NCBI RefSeq assembly: GCF_013522725.1
Contig: NZ_JAAMRF010000015.1
Location: 1 to 58,775, forward strand
Source: Stutzerimonas azotifigens
Lineage (GTDB): Bacteria; Pseudomonadota; Gammaproteobacteria; Pseudomonadales; Pseudomonadaceae
Direction: 5' to 3'
Length of the DNA: 58,775 nt
A program made the translations under genes and the position numbers. Below, piece after piece: positions 38,834 to 48,004 of the stretch (position 1 is the stretch's first letter; the number at the start of each line of letters is the position of its first letter). The notes beneath the pieces are model-generated. The model was not told where the DNA came from, did no database searches, and saw only the letters and a program-made list of their open reading frames with translations.

Positions 38834-39472
38834 TCAGACGTCCTTCTGCTTGGTGCCGAAGATCTTGTCGCCCGCATCGCCCAGGCCGGGAATGATGTAG
38901 CCGTTGGCATCGAGCTTCTGATCGATCGAGGCGGTGAAGATGGTCACGTCCGGGTGGGCCTTCTCCACGGCGGCGATGCCCTCCGGGGCTGCGACCAGTA
39001 CCAGCGCGCGGATCTCCTTGCAGCCAGCCTTCTTCAGCATGTCGATGGTCGCGACCATCGAGCCGCCAGTGGCCAACATCGGATCGATGATCATCGCCAG
39101 GCGCTGGTCGATTTCGGGAACCAGCTTTTCCAGGTAGGTGTGCGCCTTGAGGGTTTCCTCGTTGCGTGCGATGCCCACCGCACTGACCTTTGCGCCGGGA
39201 ATCAGGCTGAGCACGCCATCGAGCATGCCGATACCGGCCCGCAGGATGGGCACCACGGTGATCTTCTTGCCGGAAATCTTCTCGACCTCGACCGGCCCGC
39301 ACCAGCCCTCGATGGAATAATGCTCGAGCGGCAGGTCCCGCGTGGCTTCATAGGTGAGGATGGAACCGACTTCTTGAGCCAGTTCGCGGAAGTTCTTGGT
39401 GCTGATGTCGGCGCGGCGCATGAGGCCGACCTTGTGACGGATCAGCGGATGGCGGATCTCTTGAATGGGCAT
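38834..39472 (-). CDS. upp: Uracil phosphoribosyltransferase
   Basis: A 212-residue enzyme that converts uracil and PRPP to UMP. '[21 protein letters not shown]' and the PRPP-binding '[23 protein letters not shown]' are diagnostic, with '[13 protein letters not shown]' at the C-terminus. The start at 39472 ([14 protein letters not shown]) is the conserved one; six upstream codons are ignored. First gene of upp-uraA and divergent from hpt, with a 223-base regulatory gap that shows no clear riboswitch. Confidence 0.95.
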   Translation of the reverse strand: MPIQEIRHPLIRHKVGLMRRADISTKNFRELAQEVGSILTYEATRDLPLEHYSIEGWCGPVEVEKISGKKITVVPILRAGIGMLDGVLSLIPGAKVSAVGIARNEETLKAHTYLEKLVPEIDQRLAMIIDPMLATGGSMVATIDMLKKAGCKEIRALVLVAAPEGIAAVEKAHPDVTIFTASIDQKLDANGYIIPGLGDAGDKIFGTKQKDV

Positions 39473-39695
39473 GACGGCTCCGGCGGGCAAAAAAACCGGC
39501 TTAGATTAAAGCATCCCCAGGCCAGCGGCTATGCGGATCGGGCCCTGCGGCTTGCCGCTCGCCCCGAGGATGGGTATCGTCGCGCCCTTTTATCTGGACG
39601 CAGCGGCCCGTTGGATCGCTGTGTATGCCACCTGGCGGTAATGGCTGCTAGGCTGGTTGCCTGTCCGCACCTGCACTTCTGGAGAACCAAGCATT

Positions 39696-40253
39696 ATGCC
39701 CGCCGAGCTCGCACATATCCGCCAAGTCATGGACGAGGCCGACTGCCTCTACACCGAAGCCGAGGTGGAGGCGGCGATCGACCAGGTGGCCGAGAAAATC
39801 AACGGCGAGTTGGCCGAACGCAATCCGGTAGTGTTCTGCGTGATGAATGGTGGACTGATCTTCGCCGGCAAGTTGGTGACCAAGCTGGGTTTCCCGCTGG
39901 AGCTGTCCTACCTGCATGCCACGCGGTACCGCAACGAGACCAGCGGTGGTGAGCTTTTCTGGAAAGCGAAGCCGGAGATATCCTTTATCGACCGGGACGT
40001 GCTGATCATCGATGACATTCTCGATGAAGGCCATACGCTGGGGGCGATCATCGACTTCTGCCATCACGCCGGCGCCGCAGCGGTTCATACCGCGGTGCTG
40101 ATCGACAAGGATCATCAGCGCAAGGCGCGCCCCGACCTCAAGGCGGACTTCGTCGGGCTGAGCTGCATCGATCGCTATATCTTCGGCTACGGCATGGACT
40201 ACAAAGGCTACTGGCGTAACGCGGCCGGTATCTACGCGGTAAAAGGTCTGTAA
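39696..40253 (+). CDS. hpt: Hypoxanthine-guanine phosphoribosyltransferase
   Basis: A 185-residue purine-salvage enzyme that makes IMP or GMP from the base and PRPP. The PRPP loop is 'DVLIIDDILDEGHTLGAI', 'FVGLSCIDRYIFGYGMDYKGYWRN' is the base-binding end, and 'VMNGGLIFAGKLV' lies early. GGAGAACC stands before the ATG at 39696. The stop overlaps the next start (TAATG), so it is coupled to the cupin gene. Confidence 0.94.
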   Translation: MPAELAHIRQVMDEADCLYTEAEVEAAIDQVAEKINGELAERNPVVFCVMNGGLIFAGKLVTKLGFPLELSYLHATRYRNETSGGELFWKAKPEISFIDRDVLIIDDILDEGHTLGAIIDFCHHAGAAAVHTAVLIDKDHQRKARPDLKADFVGLSCIDRYIFGYGMDYKGYWRNAAGIYAVKGL

Positions 40254-40729
40254 TGAGCGCGCCGCGCTACCTGGACCAGGCGCTCTTCGATGACCTCGCG
40301 GGCGCCGCCCGGTCCAGTACACGGCGACGCCATCATCACGCGTTTCATCAGATGAGCGAACCCTGCCATCGCTTGGCGGTGGGGCTGCAGCCCGATACCT
40401 ATATCGCGCCTCATCGCCACCTCGAAGCCGATAAATCGGAAGGCATCCTGGTCCTGCGTGGTCGACTCGGTCTGCTGGTGTTCAATGACGCTGGCGCGGT
40501 GGTCGAACGGCGGATCCTGGAGGCCGGCGGCGAATGTGTCGGTGTTGACCTGCCTCCGGGGACCTTTCATGCATTCGTCGTGCTTGATGCCGACACCATG
40601 ATGTTCGAGTGCAAGGCCGGCCCTTATCGCGCTCCCGAGGGGGCCGAACGACCAGACTGGGCACCGCATGAGGGCGACCCGGACGCGCACCGCTATCTCG
40701 CCTGGATGCGCCAGCAGTTCGAGAGCTGA
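40253..40729 (+). CDS. WbuC-family cupin-fold metalloprotein
   Basis: A 158-residue protein with a cupin beta-barrel. 'IAPHRHLEADKSEGILVLRGRLGLLVFND' gives the metal-binding HxH and Glu of motif 1, and 'LPPGTFHAFVVLD' gives the second motif histidine. In polysaccharide clusters WbuC is associated with sugar modification, but here it stands alone next to hpt, so its substrate is unknown. The start overlaps the hpt stop. Confidence 0.85.
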   Translation: MSAPRYLDQALFDDLAGAARSSTRRRHHHAFHQMSEPCHRLAVGLQPDTYIAPHRHLEADKSEGILVLRGRLGLLVFNDAGAVVERRILEAGGECVGVDLPPGTFHAFVVLDADTMMFECKAGPYRAPEGAERPDWAPHEGDPDAHRYLAWMRQQFES

Positions 40730-41102
40730 TCGGTTTCGGCTGTTTCCTTTCACCCCATCCGCAAGTGCTTGGTAACGCTTTATGCGCAAGGGCAATCGCC
40801 TGCGCGTGAATGTGAGCGGTCACGTCTCGTCGCGACGCAATTGCCTCGCGGGCCTGGCGTCCCGTGGCCTGCGATGCCCCGCCCCGGCCACCGCCGATGC
40901 GCTGTGCTTTGCAGGGGTGGGCTTCGGCACTAAGCTCGATGGAACCTGCCAGCCGCCCTTGGCGAAATGCAGCTCCGCGAGCCAGTGCTGGGAAGGGTAT
41001 TCATACTAAAGAATTACAAGACAAATCAAACCTTAGTGCGCTTAACCGCTTTCTACCGTCTGGTTAGGGTTAGCTCACATTAGAACCAACCAGGAGTGCC
41101 GT
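40730..41102. other. Intergenic region upstream of the DUF1302 gene
   Basis: A 373-base gap with no credible gene. The last 100 bases are AT-richer. An imperfect inverted repeat runs from 41060 to 41093: CTGGTT pairs with AACCAG, and an inner GGTT with AACC, just overlapping the AGGAG ribosome site at 41092-41096. It could be an operator or an RNA hairpin that limits ribosome access. Confidence 0.45.
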
Positions 41103-42842
41103 ATGACAACAACAAAAAGGCAAGGATTCTTCCAGCCAAAACTGCTCGCCGTTGCGATTGCACTGGGGACTGCCACCCCGGCCTTCGCAGTGAACTTCAA
41201 CATCGGTGAGATCGAGGGGCAGTTCGATTCGTCCATGTCCATCGGCGCTAGCTGGTCGACCACCGATCGCGACATGGATCTGGTCGGCGTGACCAATGGC
41301 GGTACCGGCTACACCCAGACGGGCGATGACAACCGTCTGAACTTCAAGAAGGGCGAGACGTTTTCGAAGATCTTCAAAGGCGTTCATGACCTGGAACTGC
41401 GCTATCGCGACAGCGGCGCGTTCGTTCGCGGCAAGTACTGGTACGACTTCGAACTGAAGGACGAGAGCCGGCTGTTCAAGGACATCAGTGACAGTAATCG
41501 TAAGACCGCGGCCCAGTCTTCGGGCGCGCAGATCCTCGACGCCTTCATCTATCACAACTACGTGGCAGGCGACCTGCCCGGCACCGTCCGCTTCGGCCGC
41601 CAGGTGGTCAGCTGGGGCGAAAGCACCTTCATCGGCAACTCGATCAACTCGATCAACCCGCTGGACGCCGCCGCCCTGCGTCGTCCGGGTGCCGAACTCA
41701 AGGAAGGTCTGATTCCGGTGAACATGGTTTACCTCTCCCAGGGTTTGTCTGACCAACTGAGCGTCGAAGGCTTCTACCAGCTGGAGTGGGACCAGACCAT
41801 CGTCGATAACTGCGGAACCTTCTTCGGGTCCGACGTGCTGGCCGATGGCTGCGACATGAACTATACGGTGGGCACCACCTCGTTCAGCCCTGCCCAACAG
41901 GCTGCACTGCGTGCGGGCTTTGGCATCGACACGACCTCCGAAGGTGTGGTGGTAAGACGTGCCGGTGACCGCGATGCCCGGGACTCCGGGCAGTACGGCG
42001 TAGCGCTGCGTTGGCTGGCCGACGCCGCCGAGTACGGCGTGTATTTCATGAACTACCACAGCCGTACTCCCAACGTGACCCTGCAGAACGCGGATCTGGC
42101 CAGCATCGGCGCTGCGTTGGGTGCAGGGGCCAGCGCCCAGGCGGTTCTGCTCGGGAGGGGTTCCTACTATCTGGAATACCCTGAGGACATCCGGCTTTAC
42201 GGGGCCAGCTTCTCGACGACGCTGCCGACCGGGACGGCATGGTCGGGCGAGATCAGCTACCGTCCGAATGCACCGCTGCAGATCAATACCACCGATTTGA
42301 CGCAGCGTCTGGCGACCTCTGTCGTCGCTGGCGGAGCGGCGGCGGCCGACCAGGTTCACCGCGGCTACAACCGCAAAGAGATGACCCAGCTGCAAACCAC
42401 CTTCACTCACTTCATCGATCAGGTGCTGGGCGCAGGCCGGGTCACCTTGGTGGGTGAGATCGGCTACCTCCATATCGGCGGCCTGGAAAGCAAGAGCGAC
42501 CTGCGTTATGGGCGTGATTCGATCTACGGTCTCGATAACGCTCGATACGGCAACGACGGCTTCGCTACAGCCGACTCGTGGGGCTACCGCCTGCGGGGTT
42601 TGGCCAACTACAGCAACGTGTTCGCAGGTGTGAACCTGACGCCGAACATTACCTTCTCGCATGACGTCCACGGCTATAGCCCGGTGTTCAACGAAGGCTC
42701 CAAGGCTGTCAGCATCGGCCTGGATGCCGAATACCAGAACACTTACACCGTCAGTCTGTCGTACACCGATTTCTTCGGCGGCGACTACAACACCCTGGTT
42801 GACCGTGACTTCCTCGCACTCAGCGTGGGCATGAACTTCTAA
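41103..42842 (+). CDS. DUF1302 envelope protein
   Basis: A 579-residue secreted protein with a signal peptide cut after 'TATPAFA' (about residue 29). The mature part is rich in aromatic, glycine and alternating polar residues and ends in 'LSVGMNF' with a terminal phenylalanine, which suggests an outer-membrane beta-barrel. It matches the DUF1302 family ('VNFNIGEIEGQFDSSMSIGASW'), usually paired with DUF1329. The biochemical role is unsettled; such pairs are linked to export or uptake of hydrophobic compounds. AGGAG precedes the ATG. It is co-directional with DUF1329, 122 bases apart. Confidence 0.9.
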   Translation: MTTTKRQGFFQPKLLAVAIALGTATPAFAVNFNIGEIEGQFDSSMSIGASWSTTDRDMDLVGVTNGGTGYTQTGDDNRLNFKKGETFSKIFKGVHDLELRYRDSGAFVRGKYWYDFELKDESRLFKDISDSNRKTAAQSSGAQILDAFIYHNYVAGDLPGTVRFGRQVVSWGESTFIGNSINSINPLDAAALRRPGAELKEGLIPVNMVYLSQGLSDQLSVEGFYQLEWDQTIVDNCGTFFGSDVLADGCDMNYTVGTTSFSPAQQAALRAGFGIDTTSEGVVVRRAGDRDARDSGQYGVALRWLADAAEYGVYFMNYHSRTPNVTLQNADLASIGAALGAGASAQAVLLGRGSYYLEYPEDIRLYGASFSTTLPTGTAWSGEISYRPNAPLQINTTDLTQRLATSVVAGGAAAADQVHRGYNRKEMTQLQTTFTHFIDQVLGAGRVTLVGEIGYLHIGGLESKSDLRYGRDSIYGLDNARYGNDGFATADSWGYRLRGLANYSNVFAGVNLTPNITFSHDVHGYSPVFNEGSKAVSIGLDAEYQNTYTVSLSYTDFFGGDYNTLVDRDFLALSVGMNF

Positions 42843-42964
42843 GGAGGTCTGTTCAGTTACAACGCCAGGCCGCAGGAACGCCTCCGGGTATTTCTGCTGG
42901 CCGATCGGCGAGCGATACGCAAGGCCTCTGACCAAAAACAAGATTAACGAGGAAGTGGAATCGT

Positions 42965-44329
42965 ATGAAAACAACAACGAAGCTGATCAGTGCGCTGGCT
43001 TTCTCCCTGCTCGCCAGCAGCGTGATGGCGGCCGTTTCGCAAGAGGAGGCGGCCAAGCTCGGCAGCACCCTGACCCCGCTGGGTGCCGAAAAAGCCGGCA
43101 ACGCCGCGGGCACCATTCCCGAGTGGACGGGTGGCCTGCCGACCAACGCCGCGCCGCTCAAGTCCTCCGGCCATATCGGCAATCCTTTCGCCAACGAACA
43201 ACCGCAATTCGTGATTACGGCGCAGAACGTCGAGCAGTACAAGGACAAGCTGTCCGCCGGGCAGCTGGCCATGTTCAAGCGCTATCCCGAAACCTACAAG
43301 ATGCGGGTCTTCCCGACCCACCGCACGGCTGCGGCGCCCGATGCGATCTACGAGGCAGCGAAGAAGAGCGCGCTGAACACTGAACTGATCGAAGGCGGCA
43401 ATGGCCTGCAGAATTTCACCGATAGCCGTTATTACGCCTTCCCGATTCCGAAGAACGGCCTCGAGGCCATCTGGAACCACTTGACCGCCTACCGTGGTGG
43501 CAACGTGCGTCGCAACATCGTCCAGGCCACCCCGCAGACCAACGGCAGTTATACCCTTGTGTCCTTCGAGGACGAGGTGGCGTTCCCCAGCGAGATGACC
43601 GACCTCGATCCAGAGCGGGCGAAGAACGCGCTGCTGTTCTTCAAGCAGCGGGTAACGGCGCCGTCGCGCCTGGCCGGTAACGTGCTGCTGGTCCACGACT
43701 CGATCGACCAGGTCAGGGAGCCGCGCCAGGCCTGGATCTACAACGCCGGTCAGCGTCGTGTGCGTCGCGCGCCGCAGGTGGCCTACGACGGTCCCGGTAC
43801 CGCCGCCGACGGCATGCGCACCACCGATAACTTCAACATGTTCAGCGGCGCGCCGGACCGCTACGACTGGAAGCTGGTCGGCAAGCGCGAGCTGTACATC
43901 CCCTACAACAGCTACGAGATTGCCTCCAGCGACCTCAAGTACAGCGACATCATCAAGGCCGGCCACGTCAATCAAGACCTGGCTCGTTACGAGCTGCACC
44001 GCGTGTGGGAAGTCGAGGCCACGCTCAAGCAGGGTGAGCGCAACATTTATGGAAAGCGTCGATTCTTCATCGACGAAGACACTTGGAACATTGCCCACTC
44101 CGAGCTATACGACGGCCGTGGTCAGCTCTGGCGGGTCGGCGAGGCCCACATGATCCAGTACTACAACCTGAAGGTGCCGACCTACGCCTTCGAGGCGCTG
44201 TACGACATCATTTCCGGTCGCTACATCGCGATCGGCATGTCGAACGAGGAAAAACCACACCAGTACGGATACAAGGCTTCCGCTCGCGATTTCACGCCAG
44301 CGGCGCTGCGTAACGCTGGGGTACGTTGA
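42965..44329 (+). CDS. DUF1329 periplasmic/outer-membrane-associated protein
   Basis: A 454-residue protein with a signal peptide of about 22 residues (ending 'SVMA'). 'QEEAAKLGSTLTPLGAEKAGNAAGTIPEWTGGLP', '[19 protein letters not shown]', 'DRYDWKLVGKRELYIPYNSYE' and 'KRRFFIDEDTWNIAHSELYDGRGQLWRV' are DUF1329 signatures; the fold is thought to be LolA-like. It forms a pair with DUF1302. The usual further partners, an MMPL/RND transporter and a YCF48-type beta-propeller, are not nearby. A strong terminator follows. Confidence 0.9.
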   Translation: MKTTTKLISALAFSLLASSVMAAVSQEEAAKLGSTLTPLGAEKAGNAAGTIPEWTGGLPTNAAPLKSSGHIGNPFANEQPQFVITAQNVEQYKDKLSAGQLAMFKRYPETYKMRVFPTHRTAAAPDAIYEAAKKSALNTELIEGGNGLQNFTDSRYYAFPIPKNGLEAIWNHLTAYRGGNVRRNIVQATPQTNGSYTLVSFEDEVAFPSEMTDLDPERAKNALLFFKQRVTAPSRLAGNVLLVHDSIDQVREPRQAWIYNAGQRRVRRAPQVAYDGPGTAADGMRTTDNFNMFSGAPDRYDWKLVGKRELYIPYNSYEIASSDLKYSDIIKAGHVNQDLARYELHRVWEVEATLKQGERNIYGKRRFFIDEDTWNIAHSELYDGRGQLWRVGEAHMIQYYNLKVPTYAFEALYDIISGRYIAIGMSNEEKPHQYGYKASARDFTPAALRNAGVR

Positions 44330-44353
44330 TCGAGAGGTATTCGATTGCTGGAT

Positions 44354-44379
44354 AAGGCGGCCATTTGGCCGCCTTTTTT
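44354..44379 (+). terminator. Rho-independent terminator after DUF1329
   Basis: AAGGCGGCC (44354-44362) pairs with GGCCGCCTT (44367-44375) around ATTT, followed by a run of six T. Confidence 0.92.
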
Positions 44380-44398
44380 GTGTTGAATAGGAGGATAG

Positions 44399-44419
44399 AT
44401 GATACTTGTTGGCCATTAA
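44399..44419 (+). CDS. Possible six-codon leader peptide before the MalT-like regulator
   Basis: AGGAGG at 44389-44394 is a near-ideal ribosome site four bases before an ATG; the frame reads MILVGH and stops at TAA (44417-44419). It lies just after the DUF1329 terminator and 146 bases before the regulator gene, upstream of a GC-rich inverted repeat at 44478-44499. It may be a regulatory micro-ORF or chance. Confidence 0.3.
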   Translation: MILVGH

Positions 44420-44477
44420 GGCCATCGAACAATAATGCGAACGACGGCCCGGCGACGTTAGGCAGTAATGCGAAGAG

Positions 44478-44499
44478 GGCGGCCAAAAGGGAGGCCGCC
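44478..44499 (+). repeat. GC-rich inverted repeat in the regulator's leader
   Basis: GGCGGCC (44478-44484) pairs with GGCCGCC (44493-44499) over an eight-base A/G loop. The following bases TCCTTTC are only weakly T-rich, so it is a poor terminator. The same seven-base arms form the terminator at 44354-44375, so the two hairpins could cross-pair. Confidence 0.5.
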
Positions 44500-44564
44500 T
44501 CCTTTCATATCCGTATGCCCGCGACGCTTTTCAAGGGATTGTCTCGAGCAGAGAGAAGGTAGCC

Positions 44565-47186
44565 ATGTCCGTACGCCTCAGTCTTGGTGCCATCAATGCG
44601 TCCGCCCCCGCCCCGCTGCATGTCGCAGGCGTGCCCCGACTGCCGCCCCTGCATCTGCCTCGCCCTCGTCTGGCCACATCACTGCTGACGGCCGATTGCC
44701 GTCTACGCCTGATCTGCGCGCCGGCAGGTTTCGGCAAGAGCGTGCTGATGAGCGAGTGCGCGCGCCAGGCTCCATCGGACATGCAGGTCATCTGGCTGGA
44801 TCTGGGTGGTCGGTCGTTCACCCCTGAAGATCTCTACACCCGATTGAGTCTCGCCCTCGGCTGTTCCGGTGAACGGCATGGCCAGATGCAGGATGACCTG
44901 ATCGCGCTGCTCGGACGATCGCATCGGCCGTTGTGGATCATGCTCGACGATTACCCGCGGCACGTCAGCCCGGACCTCGATCAATGCCTCGATGCGCTCA
45001 TCGAGCAGGGCCCTCGCTCGCTTTCTTGGTGGGTCAGCAGTCGCCGTCAGCCGGCCTGGAAGCTGCCTCGCCTGCTGTTGCAGGGCGACCTGCTGGAGGT
45101 GGAGGCCGAAGCACTGGCGCTGACCGCGGACGAACTGCGACGGTTGCTTGAAGCGCAGGGGCATCGGCTGCCGAGCGACACCTTCGACGAGCTGATGCGC
45201 ACCACCGAAGGATGGCTGGCGGGCGTCTGTCTGTTGTTGCTCAACGCCGACGAGCAGGCTCTGCGCGAGCGGCTCGGGGCGGGCACGCCGTTGCTGCGCG
45301 ATTACATCCACCGTGAAGTGCTCGACGGCCAGGGCGAAGATGTGCGTCGCGCACTTTTCGCATTGGCCCGCATGCCGCGTTTCTCGGCCGAGCTTTGCGA
45401 CCATGTGCTCGAAGGTGGCGGCAGCGATCTGTTGCAGCTGCTCAAGACCTTCCAGCTCTTCGTCCATCAGGTCGACAGCTGCGGCCAGTGGTATCGGCTG
45501 TGGCGTCCGCTCGCGCTGATCCTCCAGCGTCTGCCCGAGGCGGTGCTGCCCACCCAGGTTCACCTGCGCGCCTGCCAGTGGTTCGCCAGTCGCGGGGAGA
45601 TGCGCGAAGCCGTCGAGCATGCCCTATGGGCGGGACAGCCGGAGGTGGCGGCCAATTACCTGCAGCGCTTCGGTCAGGAGCAGTTGCTGATCGGGGAAAA
45701 CGTCTCGCACTTCCTCAAATGGCGCAGCGAGCTACCCCATGCGCTGTTTGCCAGCACCACCCGCCTGATTGTTCTTCACGGCTGGGCGCTGGTCATCTGC
45801 GCGCGGCTGGACGAAGCCGAAGAGTGCCTGGCCGATTTGGCGAAGTTCTTCCCACAACCCGATGCGCGGCGGCAGACGCAGTTGCTGGCCCAGTGGCAGG
45901 CGCTACGTGGTTTCGTTGCGCGCTTGAGGGGTGAGCCGGGCGCGCGCGAGCATTGCCTGCAAGCACTCGAGGTGTTGGCCGACAATGCCTGGGCTCAGCG
46001 CGTGCTGTGCTTCCAGGCCTTGACGCAGCAGTCGATGGCAGAAGGGCGGTTCGATCTGGCGCAGCATTACAACAGCGAAGGTATGAAGCTGGCGCGCCTC
46101 AAGGGCAGCGTGCTTTACGAAGTCATGTTGAGTACCGACCGCATCCAGCTGTTGGAAATCACTGGCGAGCTGGACCGCGCCGTCGGTGTGCTGGATGAGG
46201 CTTTGCTGGCCCTGCGCGATACCGTGCGCCATAGCCCGATCCTCGGGCGGTTGCAGTTGTTGCAGGGGCACTTGCTGTCCTATCAGGGGCTCGACGAAGG
46301 CGCGCGTGTCGCCTATCAGAAAGGCCGTGTGGAGACCGAAACCTGCGGCGATTCCTATGCGTTCTATGGCTACCTGGGCCTGGCCGAACTGGCGGCGCGC
46401 ACCCAGGACTTCACCGCAGCCTATCACTGGCTACGCGAAGCCGAGCGGCTGATGCAGTGGCGGCACGTGCCTGAAGCACGTTTTCGCGGGTTGCTGCTGT
46501 TGCTGACGGGCGTCGCCTGGCTGCATCAGGGCGAACTGAAGAAGGCGCGCGGCGCGCTGGCCCAGGTCGAGGAGCTGTATCGGGGCGGCGACTACCTGCC
46601 TCCTTCAGGATTCTACGAGCTGATACCGCGTCTGCAGCGCTATCTGGCCGTGGCCGATGTGCTCGAAGGGCATGCGGGGGAGGCGGTGGTTCGGCTGCGC
46701 GAGCTGATCGAGCGATCTGTGCAGGCCCAACAGCTGGGGCTTGCCTGTGAGTGCCGCTTTACGCTCGCCGAAGCCTACGCAGCGGCAGGGCGGCCAGCCG
46801 AAGCGGAGGTGGAACTGGGCAGGGCGCTGGCTGAAGCGGCCCGGCAGAAGCTGGTCAAGCCGCTCTACGAATTTCAGCTCCGTCAGCCTCAGTGGCTCGC
46901 TCGCGTGTTGCCTGCGTGCCGCGGCGAAAGCCTGAGGGAACGCTTGCTGCAATACGAGCAGGAGGTCGAAGAGCCTGCCGTCCCGGCTGATGAGAGCGTG
47001 CTCAGCAACCGTGAGTTGACGGTGCTCAAACTGATCGCCCAGGGTTGCTCGAATCTGGAGATTGCCGAGCAACTGTTCATCTCGCTGCATACGGTGAAGA
47101 CCCATGCTCGGCGGATCAACACCAAGCTGGGTGTTGCCCGTCGTACCCAGGCCGTCGCCAAAGCCAAGGCGCTTGCGCTGCTCTGA
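44565..47186 (+). CDS. MalT-like LuxR-family transcriptional regulator (LAL/STAND type)
   Basis: An 873-residue signal-transduction ATPase. The Walker A loop APAGFGKS is at about residues 52-59 and a Walker B-like 'LWIMLDDY' follows. A helical middle of TPR-like repeats spans about 400-770. The C-terminal LuxR helix-turn-helix is 'LSNRELTVLKLIAQGCSNLEIAEQLFISLHTVKTHARRINTKLG' (about 810-855). Such proteins bind an inducer and ATP, oligomerise and activate nearby operons, so the DUF1302-DUF1329 pair is the likely target. It has a GAGAGAAGG ribosome site. It ends 14 bases from the converging SirB1 gene. Confidence 0.9.
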   Translation: MSVRLSLGAINASAPAPLHVAGVPRLPPLHLPRPRLATSLLTADCRLRLICAPAGFGKSVLMSECARQAPSDMQVIWLDLGGRSFTPEDLYTRLSLALGCSGERHGQMQDDLIALLGRSHRPLWIMLDDYPRHVSPDLDQCLDALIEQGPRSLSWWVSSRRQPAWKLPRLLLQGDLLEVEAEALALTADELRRLLEAQGHRLPSDTFDELMRTTEGWLAGVCLLLLNADEQALRERLGAGTPLLRDYIHREVLDGQGEDVRRALFALARMPRFSAELCDHVLEGGGSDLLQLLKTFQLFVHQVDSCGQWYRLWRPLALILQRLPEAVLPTQVHLRACQWFASRGEMREAVEHALWAGQPEVAANYLQRFGQEQLLIGENVSHFLKWRSELPHALFASTTRLIVLHGWALVICARLDEAEECLADLAKFFPQPDARRQTQLLAQWQALRGFVARLRGEPGAREHCLQALEVLADNAWAQRVLCFQALTQQSMAEGRFDLAQHYNSEGMKLARLKGSVLYEVMLSTDRIQLLEITGELDRAVGVLDEALLALRDTVRHSPILGRLQLLQGHLLSYQGLDEGARVAYQKGRVETETCGDSYAFYGYLGLAELAARTQDFTAAYHWLREAERLMQWRHVPEARFRGLLLLLTGVAWLHQGELKKARGALAQVEELYRGGDYLPPSGFYELIPRLQRYLAVADVLEGHAGEAVVRLRELIERSVQAQQLGLACECRFTLAEAYAAAGRPAEAEVELGRALAEAARQKLVKPLYEFQLRQPQWLARVLPACRGESLRERLLQYEQEVEEPAVPADESVLSNRELTVLKLIAQGCSNLEIAEQLFISLHTVKTHARRINTKLGVARRTQAVAKAKALALL

Positions 47187-47200
47187 GCAAGGGCGATGCG

Positions 47201-48004
47201 CTAGTGGAAAGCGAGCGGTCGCTGGAGCGAACGTAGACGCTGCGTCAGCGCGATGCGCTGCATCGGGTCTTCGCTGAGCAACAGGGCGTGCTCGAGATCG
47301 AAGCGCTCACCTTGGGGGCATTCCAGCAGGCGATAGAGGTCAGCCCGCGCCAGATGATCGTTCAGTGTTGGCGAGCCGAGTTCGATGACCCTTTCGGCAT
47401 CGCGCAGCGCCGCCAGCGGGTCTGAGGTCTGCTGATGAAGCTGGCGCAGGTTGCGCGACAGGCGCTGCACCAGATAGCGGGCATCGCATGGGAGCAGGTG
47501 GTGCGCTTGCAGGGCCAGTCCACCCTTGAAGTAGCGGTCGAGCAGGGCTTGGCACTCTCGCGGATAGAGGCGCCGTCCCGTGCAGGGGTCGAGTAGATGG
47601 TCACTGCCCGGCGCCTTGAGCAGGACATGACCCGGGAAATTGACTCCAACCAGCGGGATCTCCAGCCGTCTTGCCAGCTCCAGGGCAATGATCGCGATCG
47701 ACAGCGGTTGTCCCAGGCGTCGCCGTAGCACCAGATCCACTCGCGCCGCCCGGGGCAGCAGCGGGCGATCGTCGTCCTGGTGAAAGCCCAGAGCGCACAG
47801 TTGGCGAAGCAGTGGCTGGGCCAGTTCGCGAGGCGGCAGCACGGGGAGCATTGCATCCAGCTGCAGGCAAAGCTGCGACAGGCTGGCCTGCACCGCGTCG
47901 ATATCCAGCGAGCGGTCATGTTCGACGGCTACCCAGAGCGAGGCACCGAAAAGGTCCGGCGGCTTACGGTTCAGGCATTGCAGGCAGGCGTGACGAGGGT
48001 TCAT
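47201..48004 (-). CDS. SirB1-family transglutaminase-like protein
   Basis: A 267-residue protein with the SirB1/transglutaminase-like N-terminal region: 'RRRLGQPLSIAIIALELARRLEIPLVGVNFPGHVLLKA' followed by 'LLDPCTGRRLYPRECQALL', then helical repeats at the C-terminus. The family fold resembles cysteine-protease-like transglutaminases, but the usual catalytic cysteine is not evident (the aligned spot reads PLSIAI). The function is unknown. The start at 48004 has GGAG at six bases; two upstream in-frame ATGs are less well placed. Confidence 0.8.
   Translation of the reverse strand: MNPRHACLQCLNRKPPDLFGASLWVAVEHDRSLDIDAVQASLSQLCLQLDAMLPVLPPRELAQPLLRQLCALGFHQDDDRPLLPRAARVDLVLRRRLGQPLSIAIIALELARRLEIPLVGVNFPGHVLLKAPGSDHLLDPCTGRRLYPRECQALLDRYFKGGLALQAHHLLPCDARYLVQRLSRNLRQLHQQTSDPLAALRDAERVIELGSPTLNDHLARADLYRLLECPQGERFDLEHALLLSEDPMQRIALTQRLRSLQRPLAFH

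Noticed and set aside
39473..39695. Possible purine riboswitch between upp and hpt
   Set aside because: I could not find a conserved purine-aptamer core or a terminator/antiterminator pair in the 223-base gap.
40782..41067. Short plus-strand frames between the cupin and DUF1302 genes
   Set aside because: They are Arg/Cys/Ala-rich, lack a ribosome site and show no recognisable protein pattern.
41061..41072. TTAGGGTTAG resembling a telomere-type repeat
   Set aside because: Only one and a half units are present, and they fall inside an inverted repeat in a bacterial promoter region; chance explains them.
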